NCBI GenBank assembly: GCA_938008425.1
Contig: CALLKH010000668.1
Location: forward strand, 1 to 12,431
Length of the DNA: 12,431 nucleotides
Direction of reading: 5' to 3'
Source of the DNA: an uncultured Planctomycetaceae bacterium
GTDB lineage: Bacteria; Planctomycetota; Phycisphaerae; UBA1845; UTPLA1
Below the pieces are notes generated by a model that was not told the DNA's origin, ran no database searches, and worked only from the letters and a program-made list of their open reading frames with translations. This document shows, piece by piece, positions 1-6,799 of this stretch (positions are counted from its first letter, which is position 1; each line of letters begins with the position of its first letter). A program made the position numbers and the translations under genes.

Positions 1-2
1 AG

Positions 3-3000
3 CAGCAGATGTGCCAATCCACCGTCACCGGCTCGACGTGTTATCCGCTGGCGGTCGTCTATGACCCCACGTCTCCAAACCTGATCCGGGCCACTGACTG
101 TTCGTGCGTCCTGCCCGGCGAATGCGGCGCCGTCGACGTTCAGGGCGATATCGTGCGTTGCGCCGGCACCTGCCCTGTTCCTCCCGCCGGCAACGCCTGC
201 ATGATTTTCGCCGACGGCCAGCCGACCGGCCAATCCTTCGCCATCTTCACTCAATACCCGCCCGGAACCGTATTCACCTGCAACTGTGCACCCGACACCG
301 GGCCGGTCTGTCAGCCGCGCGCCGATGGCCAGGGCTGCACGCAGGTTCAGTGTCCTGATCCGAATCAAGCCTGCCAGCCGCGCTGCGTCCGAACCGACGC
401 CACCGGCGCCATCACCGTCATCGACTGCGACTGCCGCAATTCGTTCGAGTGCCATGTTCAGGTCGTGCCCGGCGCGCCGCCGTTCTGCGAAGGCCAGTGC
501 CCGCCGGGACAGGTCTGCGTGAGGTTTGTCACCGTTGATCCCGTCGACGGTTCGACGATCATCTGCTGCGATTGTCAGCCCGATGACCAGACCTGCGGCC
601 CCGAGCCCGACGGATCGGCCTGCAAGCCGGTCGCCTGTCCGGTTCCCGGCGAGGAGTGCCAGCCCAAGTGTCTGACCGTGGGCTTCGACGGCACGATCAC
701 CGTCGATCAGTGCGAGTGCGGCAGCCCGAATCTCTGCCATGCGGAAATGGGGCCCGCGGGTCCGATCTGCGTCGGCGGCTGCCCGCCGGGCCAGGTCTGC
801 ATCCAGCGGGTTTACACCACACCCAACGGCACCCAATACTGCTGCGAATGCGTTGACGATCCCCCGGACTGTGAACCCACCACCGACGGCCAGAGCTGCA
901 AGCCCTTCAACTGCCCGGTCGCGGGTGAGACCTGTCGCCCACGCTGCGCCCGATTCAACCCGGCCACCGGCGAGTACCTGGTCGTCGATTGCGATTGCAG
1001 AACCGACGATGAATGCCACGTCGAGTTCGTACCCGGCGCGCTTCCGATGTGCCAGGGCAACTGCCCTCCGGGAACATACTGCGTGGAGAACGTCATTCAG
1101 AACGCGGACGGTTCCTTCGAGATTTGCTGCGACTGCCTGCCCCTCGAGTGCGAATGCCCGGGCGACATGAACGGCGACGGCGTCATCAACGGCGCCGACA
1201 TCCAGGGATTCGTCAACTGCTTCCTCAACATCCCGACGCCCGCCAACAACTGCAATTGCGCGGACATCAACGAGGACGGCATCATCAACCTGGCCGATCT
1301 TGCCCTGTTCGTTCAGCGCATGCTCAACAAGGAATCCTGCGACCCGACGCCGTGCTGCCCGGCGGAAGACTTGAACCTCAGCCTCACGACGGGTGTGGAT
1401 GACAACAACAACCTGATTCCGATCGGCACGAACGACGACCAGTGGGTCGTGACCTGCGAGCCGAACGCGGGCGGCGTCCTGCCGCGGCCGGCGGTGATCA
1501 TCGCACCGCATCCGGCGTGGCAGACGATTCCGGGCTCGCGCTGGATCAGCGCCAACGCCACGGGCCCGAACGGAACATACTGCTACGAGTTCTGCTTCTG
1601 CCTCGATGAGCGATTCAAGAACCCGATGCTCACGCTCATCACCCGCGCCGATGACACCGCCCAGATCTACCTGAACGGCAACTTCATCGGCAACGCAGGA
1701 CCGTTCAACGGCCCGGCGGTGACGGTTTCCACCAGCAACCCCGCATACTTCCGACCGGGAGAGAATTGCGTTCGCGTCGTTTGCCAGAACATCGGCGGCG
1801 TCGTGACCGGCATCAACATGCTCGGATCCGTCACGGCGCGTGATGGAAAGTGCTGCTGCCCGCCGGCGGACTTGCAGAAGTCTGTCGACACCGGCGTGGA
1901 CGACAACTCCAACGGATTGATTCCGTTCGGCGCCAATGACGACACCTGGACCGTCACCGTCGATGCGAGCGGCGGCTCGGTGCCCCGCCCGGCGACCGTC
2001 ATCAACGCCCACCCGGCGTGGCTGACCATTCCGGGCACGCGGTGGATCAGCGCCAACGCGACAGGCCCCAACGGCCTCTACGTCTTCAGGCACTGCTTCT
2101 GTCTCGATCCGAGATTCGAGAATCCGGTCCTTGACCTGTATCTCCGGGCCGACGACGCGGCGACGGTCTGGCTCAATGGTGTTCAGGTTGGTGCGACACC
2201 GAACGGCTGGGCCTTTAACACGCCACAGCCGACGCATGTGCTGGTCACTAATCCCGCGCTGTTCAGGGCATGCGAGAACTGCATCGAGGTTCGAGTGATC
2301 AACGGCGGCGGCGTCGTTACCGGCTTCAACATGACCGGTACGATCCGGGCGAAGAACGGCCGCTGCTGCGACGATCGACGCTACTCCTGCTGCATGCCGG
2401 ACGGCACCTGCATTCCGCTTCTTCCGCCGGCGACCCAGTGTCCGCAGGGCGGCATCCGGTTCAACGGCCCCTGCCAGGGCGTTCGGGCCTGCTGTCTGCC
2501 GGACGGCAGTTGCACGCCGCTCGACGTACGGTGCTGCGAACTGGCCGGCGGCTCGCCGCTTCCGGCGGGCGTCTTCTGCTCCACCGGCGCGCCCCAGGCG
2601 TGCTGCATCGAGACCGCCGTGGGAACGACCTGCCGCGACGTCGAACCGTTCTGCTGCGAATTCCTCTACGGTGGAACGCCGCAGGGTCCCGGTACGACGT
2701 GCCAGGGCGACCTGAACGGCAACGGCATCGACGACGCCTGCGAACCGCAGCCGCCGCTTTCATGCTGCCGCCCGGACGGCACCTGCATCAACCTGCCCGC
2801 GGGTGTGAGCGTGTGTCCGGACGGATCTCCGCCGTTTACCGGTCCCTGCCAGACCCCGGTGCCCTGCTGTCTTCCCAACGGCACCTGCCAGCCGCTTGAG
2901 CCGAAGTGCTGTGAGCGTGCGGGCGGATCGCCGCTGCCGGCGGGCGTCGCCTGCTCCACCGCGGCGCCGCAGGCCTGCTGCATCGAAACGGCGACCGGCG

Positions 3001-4160
3001 GAACGATCTGCCGAACGGTCAATCCGGCCTGCTGCCAGTTCCTCTACGGCGGAACGCCGCAGGGTCCCGGCACCTCGTGTCTCGGCGATCTGAACGGCAA
3101 CGGCATCGATGACCGGTGCGAGCCGCAGCCGCCGCTGTCGTGCTGCCTGCCGGACGGCACCTGTGTGGACCTTCTGCCGGGCAACACGCACTGCAAGGAC
3201 GGTTCACCGCCGTTCACCGGTCCGTGCCAGCCGTTCGTCGCCTGCTGTCTGCCGGACGGCACTTGCCAGATGCTCGAACCGCGATGCTGCCAGCGGGCCG
3301 GCGGAACGGCCATGCCTGCGGGCGTCACCTGCACCGGCGCCAAGGAGGCGTGCTGCATCACCACCGCGGCCGGTGGAACGATCTGTCGCGATGTTGATCC
3401 GGTCTGCTGCCAGACGGTCTATGGCGGGGCGCCGCAGGGACCCGGCACGGCTTGCCAGGGCGACGCCAACCAGAATGGCGTCGATGATGCCTGCGAACCG
3501 CCGCCGATGTGCGGACCGGACCCGTTCTATCCCCGATGCCTGCCGACGGCATGCCCGGAGCCCGGCCAGGAGTGCCTCCCGCGCTGCGTGATTGTCGAAC
3601 CGGCGACGCAGCAGGTGATTTCCGTCGCGGACTGCCGATGCAAGTCTCCGAACGAGTGCCACATCGCGCTGTCGCCCGCGCCGGTGACATACTCGTGCAT
3701 CGGCGGGTGCCCGCCCGGCGAGGTCTGCGTGACCACCACGACGATCACACCGGACGGCCTGGAGATGGTCTGCTGCGAATGCGTACCGGATCAGTCGCAG
3801 GTTTGTCCGCTTGCGACCAACATCGGCGGTCAGCTCTGCGCAAGCCACCAGTCCGTCGAATGTCAGACGACCGCCCCCGATCCGAATCGATTTTGCGGTC
3901 CGACGCTGATCATCACGAATGGTCCCGGCGGCGGCATATTTGCCGAACAGTGCGCCTGCACGACCTCCGAGTTCTGCGGCGGTGTCAGCGTGATCCCCGA
4001 CGGCACCGGAAACTACTTCCTCCGATGCCCGGGTTCATGCGTCCCTCCGCAATCGGGCGCCTGTCGCCTCATTGTGAACGGCGCCATCGTTCCGAACGCA
4101 CAGGTGAATACGGCGAATCTTCCCGCAGGCAGTTCGGTTCGCTGCGGCTGTGCTCAGTAA
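3..4160 (+). CDS. Giant cysteine-rich modular repeat protein with internal dockerin (5' end outside window)
   Basis: The frame is open from base 3, so the true start and any signal peptide lie upstream. Residues below count from the Met at base 9 (1383 residues to the stop). About 155 residues (11%) are Cys, many in CC or CxC pairs, which fits a disulfide-rich extracytoplasmic protein. Modules in order: X (1-100); three A modules (101-195, 196-287, 288-379) with DCDC, ECH, CPPGxxC and CCxC signatures; a type I dockerin pair (386-397 and 419-430, both D-x-N-x-D-G-x-I-x-x-x-D); two B modules (about 449-615, 616-786); three C modules (794-917, 919-1042, 1045-1166); a fourth A (1168-1260); and a diverged X (1266-1382). 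X and A share a DCxC...EC...C-x-G-x-CP...CxC framework and are probably related. I see no catalytic motif. A structural, surface or binding role is inferred only. The gene ends 48 bases before a strong terminator. Confidence 0.9.
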   Translation, partial: QQMCQSTVTGSTCYPLAVVYDPTSPNLIRATDCSCVLPGECGAVDVQGDIVRCAGTCPVPPAGNACMIFADGQPTGQSFAIFTQYPPGTVFTCNCAPDTGPVCQPRADGQGCTQVQCPDPNQACQPRCVRTDATGAITVIDCDCRNSFECHVQVVPGAPPFCEGQCPPGQVCVRFVTVDPVDGSTIICCDCQPDDQTCGPEPDGSACKPVACPVPGEECQPKCLTVGFDGTITVDQCECGSPNLCHAEMGPAGPICVGGCPPGQVCIQRVYTTPNGTQYCCECVDDPPDCEPTTDGQSCKPFNCPVAGETCRPRCARFNPATGEYLVVDCDCRTDDECHVEFVPGALPMCQGNCPPGTYCVENVIQNADGSFEICCDCLPLECECPGDMNGDGVINGADIQGFVNCFLNIPTPANNCNCADINEDGIINLADLALFVQRMLNKESCDPTPCCPAEDLNLSLTTGVDDNNNLIPIGTNDDQWVVTCEPNAGGVLPRPAVIIAPHPAWQTIPGSRWISANATGPNGTYCYEFCFCLDERFKNPMLTLITRADDTAQIYLNGNFIGNAGPFNGPAVTVSTSNPAYFRPGENCVRVVCQNIGGVVTGINMLGSVTARDGKCCCPPADLQKSVDTGVDDNSNGLIPFGANDDTWTVTVDASGGSVPRPATVINAHPAWLTIPGTRWISANATGPNGLYVFRHCFCLDPRFENPVLDLYLRADDAATVWLNGVQVGATPNGWAFNTPQPTHVLVTNPALFRACENCIEVRVINGGGVVTGFNMTGTIRAKNGRCCDDRRYSCCMPDGTCIPLLPPATQCPQGGIRFNGPCQGVRACCLPDGSCTPLDVRCCELAGGSPLPAGVFCSTGAPQACCIETAVGTTCRDVEPFCCEFLYGGTPQGPGTTCQGDLNGNGIDDACEPQPPLSCCRPDGTCINLPAGVSVCPDGSPPFTGPCQTPVPCCLPNGTCQPLEPKCCERAGGSPLPAGVACSTAAPQACCIETATGGTICRTVNPACCQFLYGGTPQGPGTSCLGDLNGNGIDDRCEPQPPLSCCLPDGTCVDLLPGNTHCKDGSPPFTGPCQPFVACCLPDGTCQMLEPRCCQRAGGTAMPAGVTCTGAKEACCITTAAGGTICRDVDPVCCQTVYGGAPQGPGTACQGDANQNGVDDACEPPPMCGPDPFYPRCLPTACPEPGQECLPRCVIVEPATQQVISVADCRCKSPNECHIALSPAPVTYSCIGGCPPGEVCVTTTTITPDGLEMVCCECVPDQSQVCPLATNIGGQLCASHQSVECQTTAPDPNRFCGPTLIITNGPGGGIFAEQCACTTSEFCGGVSVIPDGTGNYFLRCPGSCVPPQSGACRLIVNGAIVPNAQVNTANLPAGSSVRCGCAQ
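309..1145 (+). repeat. Tandem A-module coding repeats (three copies)
   Basis: Three consecutive units of about 276-285 bases encode modules that start at Cys101, Cys196 and Cys288 of the giant protein. Each follows the order C-x-P-x3-DG-x2-C, then CPxxxxxC-x-P-[RK]-C, DCDC or QCEC, ECHV or LCHA, C-x-G-x-CPPG-x-x-C and finally CCxC. A fourth copy sits far downstream at 3510-3791, after the B and C modules. Protein similarity is clear by eye. The DNA has diverged more, so these are older duplications than the C units. Confidence 0.85.
1146..1334 (+). other. Internal type I dockerin domain (two Ca-binding repeats)
   Basis: This stretch encodes two F-hand-type loops, GDMNGDGVINGADIQGF and ADINEDGIINLADLALF, separated by a 22-residue Cys-containing linker. 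Asp, Asn and Asp occur at loop positions 1, 3 and 5 and Asp at 12, the calcium-ligand pattern of dockerin I. Dockerins are usually at a protein terminus. Here about 950 residues follow it. Confidence 0.85.
1353..2366 (+). repeat. Tandem B-module coding repeats (two copies, probable beta-sandwich)
   Basis: Two units of about 500 bases (1353-1853 and 1854-2366) encode modules that share TGVDDN..LIP.G.ND..W, a PRPA-x-VI-x-x-HPAW segment, TIPG[ST]RWISANATGPNG, C-F-C-L-D-x-R-F, RADD and a final INxG-GVVTGxNMxG. The pattern of a W/ISANATGPNG strand followed by an 'ADD...LNG' strand recalls galactose-binding-like beta-sandwich modules of secreted bacterial proteins. That fold assignment is an inference from pattern only. 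Confidence 0.75.
2388..3506 (+). repeat. Tandem C-module coding repeats (three ~375-bp units, nine sub-repeats)
   Basis: Three units start at Cys794, Cys919 and Cys1045 (periods of 125 and 126 residues, so 375 and 378 bases). Each contains three shorter cysteine sub-repeats of the form CC-x3-5-[GT]-x-C...C and ends with GD[LA]N-x-NG-[IV]-DD-x-CEP, which resembles a calcium-binding loop. DNA similarity between units is high, for example at 2661-2696, 3041-3076 and 3421-3446. This suggests relatively recent tandem duplication or gene conversion. Confidence 0.85.
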
Positions 4161-4208
4161 ACCTCTGCGGCGCTGATCGGCCGCTGATCTAGGAAAAACA
4201 CTTATGCT

Positions 4209-4253
4209 CGTTCCCGCTCGGTCTCTCAGGAGGCCGGGCGGGAACGTTTTTTT
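4209..4253 (+). terminator. Rho-independent terminator of the giant repeat gene
   Basis: A 13-bp stem pairs 4209-4221 with 4234-4246 (one T-G wobble, 12-nt loop) and is followed directly by seven T residues (4247-4253). It lies 48 bases past the stop codon at 4158-4160 and separates this gene from the cytochrome gene. Confidence 0.93.
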
Positions 4254-4370
4254 GGTGAACATTGGGATAGCGGTCCGTGAAGGGCCGTTCTTTCGCTCCT
4301 TCCGACTCGCGACGATGTCCGCAGGACCTGGAATCCAACGATTCCCCTCGGAGTCGGTGGGTCCGAAACA

Positions 4371-4399
4371 TTGAATCCACACCGCCAGACCGTTACGAT
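4371..4399 (+). promoter_or_regulatory. Candidate sigma70-type promoter for the pentaheme cytochrome gene
   Basis: TTGAAT (4371-4376) and TACGAT (4394-4399) are separated by exactly 17 bases, and each box matches consensus at four of six positions. The predicted transcript would start near 4406, about 100 bases before the chosen start codon. It lies between the upstream terminator and the gene, where a promoter is expected. Promoter consensus in this lineage is uncertain. Confidence 0.4.
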
Positions 4400-4490
4400 G
4401 AACTCGCTTTCAGGGGAATCCCGCCCGGACGCCTCGCGAATATGTCATCAACTGGCATGGTGCGGAGCTTGGACTGGGCGGACGCGAAAG

Positions 4491-4501
4491 AAGGGGAAAG
4501 G
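4491..4501 (+). promoter_or_regulatory. Ribosome binding site deciding the cytochrome start
   Basis: The purine run AAGGGGAAAGG ends 4 bases before ATG 4506, with AAGGGG 9 bases away. It favours this start over an in-frame TTG at 4371, which lies inside the putative promoter and would put 45 non-signal-like residues ahead of the export signal. Confidence 0.7.
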
Positions 4502-4505
4502 TGCC

Positions 4506-6599
4506 ATGTTCGCATCGCCACGGGCAACGCGTGCCCTGTTTGGTTGTAGTCTTGCCATTTTCGGCGTCCTTGCGGTTTCGTCCACGAGTCCTGTTCAAGC
4601 CGGGGGCCCATCGCCCACGCCGCTTCCAACCTCCGTCAGCAATTATTTCATTCGCGGCACCCAGCCCAACATGCTGGACGAACCGATTCAGACGCCGGAT
4701 GACTGCGGCGCCTGCCACGGCGGTCTGCCCAATAACAAGTCTGACTGGGAAGGCAGCCTGATGGCCCAGGCGGCACGGGATCCCCTCTTCTATGCCGCGC
4801 TGGACATTGCCGAGCACGACTCGCCGGGCATCGGTGACTCCTGCCTTCGCTGCCATGCGCCGCAAGGCTGGCTGGAGGGCCGGGCCAACCCGACAGACGG
4901 CTCGCTCCTGGACTTCAATGATCGCCGGGGCGTGTCCTGCGCCGTCTGCCATCGCCAGGTGGATCCATTTGCGAGCGCGGGCGACACCCCCGTGGATGCT
5001 GTCATCCGAACGGCACTCGGCGGCAACCTTCCCGTGCAATCGCTCGATCTCAACATGCAGCCCGGTTACATCGGCAACGGCGGATTCGTCATCGATCCCT
5101 TCAATCGCATTCGCGGGCCGTTTCCGGTTCACAACGGTCCACCGGGATCGGCCGTTCCGCCCGCCACGAACTGTAACTTCTTTCACAACGGGTTCCTCGG
5201 GCAGCCGGCGTATGAATCGTCGCTCTTCACCCGCGCCGAGGCCTGCGCGGCGTGCCACGATGTCAGCACGCCGCACTTCATCCGGAATTCCACGACCGGC
5301 GATTTCGAGTTCGCCGGCGCGGGTGTCACGGAGCCGAACAGCAACAAGTACCGCATGTTCCCGCAGCAGCGCACGTTCAGCGAATGGCTTCGCAGCGATT
5401 TTGCGACGGCCGGCGTCGACATGAACGGCCGGTTCGGCGGCAACGGCCAGCAGATCGTCCGCGACTGCATGGACTGCCACATGCCGAGGGCCGACGGCTT
5501 CATGTGCGATCTGCTGCCGGTGACGCGATCGGACATCGGGCGTCACTTCCTCAGCGGCGCGGCGACATGGATTCTTGATGCCGTGGCGAGGGCATACGGC
5601 CCATTCGGCACCTTTGAAATCAATTTCGACGAGGAACTGAGCATTTATGAGAGCATCACGCGCAACGAAAAGATGTTGAAGTGCGCCGCGGACCTCGACG
5701 TCGCCGTGGACACCTCGACCACACCGGGGACGCCCCAGCTTCGCGTCCGCGTCATCAATCAGACGGGCCACAAGCTGCCGACGGGCTTCCCAGAAGGCCG
5801 GCGCATGTGGATCAACGTCGAATTCTACAGCGACTGCCTCAGCGGCGACGGGTCGCCGATCCGAGTTCACGGCGCGTATGACGCCGGCACCAGTACGCTC
5901 GATGCGGCATCGACCAAGGTCTATGAGGCAAAGGTCGGGCCTGATCCCGCACTGGGCAACACGGTCAACCTGCCCGCCGGGCCGTCGTTTCACGTCGCCC
6001 TGTCCAACAAGATCTACAAGGACAACCGCATCCCGCCGCGCGGATTTACCAACGCCGCGTACACCGCCATCAACGCGGAGCCGGTGGCCACGGCCTACGC
6101 CGACGGCCAATTCTGGGACGACACCCTGTTCCCGATTCCGCCGGCGACCACCGGCGTGCGAGTACGGCTGTTCTACGAGTCCGCGACGCGCGAGTTTATC
6201 GAATTTCTTCGCGACAAGAATCCGAACGCGCCGCAGCCGGAGAATCGCGGCCAGTTCCTTTACGACCTCTGGAACAACGGCGGAAGTCCGCCGCAGCCTG
6301 AATTGATGGCGAGTTTCCCGCCGACGGAAGCCAGTGACGACGGGCTGCCCCCCTGCACCCTTCCGACGGCCGATCTTCAACTGCTGGATCCCGACGGCGA
6401 CGGCATCTTCGCCCTCTCGCGTCGCGGCGACTTCAACAATGACATGGTCATCGACGAGGAAGATATCGCGGCCTTCGTACAGCTGGTGCTCAGCAAGCCG
6501 AACGATCCGGCGTCGCGCTGCGCGGCCGACTTCAACGACGATGATTCGATCGACGGCGCGGACATCCAGGACTTTGTGGATCTGATGACAAATCCCTGA
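4506..6599 (+). CDS. Secreted pentaheme c-type cytochrome with C-terminal dockerin domain
   Basis: The protein has 697 residues. A Sec signal peptide (basic n-region, hydrophobic 11-25, likely cleavage after VQA at 30-32) exports it. Five CxxCH heme-attachment motifs are present: CGACH 67-71, CLRCH 113-117, CAVCH 145-149, CAACH 247-251 and CMDCH 321-325. A further CNFFH at 223-227 looks like a CxxCH with its second Cys replaced. The region after the hemes contains TGHKLPTGFPEGRRMW (420-435), a signature I associate with large multiheme cytochromes of planctomycetes and relatives, and its His may be a distal heme ligand. Residues 642-653 and 675-686 are two dockerin calcium loops at the extreme C-terminus. 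The protein is probably an extracytoplasmic electron carrier or multiheme redox enzyme. The electron partner and substrate are unknown. It is transcribed after its own promoter region and converges on the minus-strand lipoprotein gene. Confidence 0.92.
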   Translation: MFASPRATRALFGCSLAIFGVLAVSSTSPVQAGGPSPTPLPTSVSNYFIRGTQPNMLDEPIQTPDDCGACHGGLPNNKSDWEGSLMAQAARDPLFYAALDIAEHDSPGIGDSCLRCHAPQGWLEGRANPTDGSLLDFNDRRGVSCAVCHRQVDPFASAGDTPVDAVIRTALGGNLPVQSLDLNMQPGYIGNGGFVIDPFNRIRGPFPVHNGPPGSAVPPATNCNFFHNGFLGQPAYESSLFTRAEACAACHDVSTPHFIRNSTTGDFEFAGAGVTEPNSNKYRMFPQQRTFSEWLRSDFATAGVDMNGRFGGNGQQIVRDCMDCHMPRADGFMCDLLPVTRSDIGRHFLSGAATWILDAVARAYGPFGTFEINFDEELSIYESITRNEKMLKCAADLDVAVDTSTTPGTPQLRVRVINQTGHKLPTGFPEGRRMWINVEFYSDCLSGDGSPIRVHGAYDAGTSTLDAASTKVYEAKVGPDPALGNTVNLPAGPSFHVALSNKIYKDNRIPPRGFTNAAYTAINAEPVATAYADGQFWDDTLFPIPPATTGVRVRLFYESATREFIEFLRDKNPNAPQPENRGQFLYDLWNNGGSPPQPELMASFPPTEASDDGLPPCTLPTADLQLLDPDGDGIFALSRRGDFNNDMVIDEEDIAAFVQLVLSKPNDPASRCAADFNDDDSIDGADIQDFVDLMTNP
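6426..6596 (+). other. C-terminal type I dockerin domain of the cytochrome
   Basis: It encodes GDFNNDMVIDEEDIAAFVQ and ADFNDDDSIDGADIQDFVD, two dockerin loops with D/N/D ligands at positions 1, 3 and 5 and Asp at 12. The pair sits at the usual C-terminal place. The GADIQ[GD]F core is shared with the internal dockerin of the upstream gene. Confidence 0.85.
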
Positions 6600-6702
6600 C
6601 GCTCATCGCCGCGGTTCCCATTCTATCAATGCGCCTCCGATGGTCGAAGATCGATCCGCGCCCGCTTCGGATTCCAATCAACCGCGTAGGCGATTGGACG
6701 TT

Positions 6703-6748
6703 GTAAAAACGAAGGGCGGGCGAAACGCTCTTCGCGCGTCGCCCGCCC
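6703..6748 (-). terminator. Terminator of the poly-Asn lipoprotein gene
   Basis: A perfect 10-bp GC-rich stem pairs 6714-6723 with 6739-6748 around a 15-nt loop. Read on the minus strand it is followed by TTCGTTTTT (6705-6713). It lies 51 bases past the stop of the minus-strand gene. The stem could also stop transcripts from the convergent cytochrome gene, but the plus-strand side lacks a real T-run. Confidence 0.8.
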
Positions 6749-6799
6749 GTTCGACCTTCCACTCAATGAACGACGTCGCTCGCCGTCCATCCGTGAGCA

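Noticed and set aside
309..3506. Regular repeats considered as a CRISPR-like array
   Set aside because: The repeats are coding units of 275-500 bases in one continuous reading frame, without short direct repeats and unique spacers.
3204..3848. A 214-codon minus-strand frame and several similar Arg-rich frames within the giant repeat gene
   Set aside because: They are low-complexity Arg/Ala/Gly translations of the complementary strand of cysteine repeats, with no ribosome binding site or known motif.
4410..6380. A 656-codon open frame on the minus strand, antisense to the cytochrome gene
   Set aside because: It lies fully opposite a gene with five heme motifs, a signal peptide and dockerin loops. 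Its product is Arg/Val/Ala-rich without recognisable domains. Long antisense frames are common in GC-rich coding DNA.
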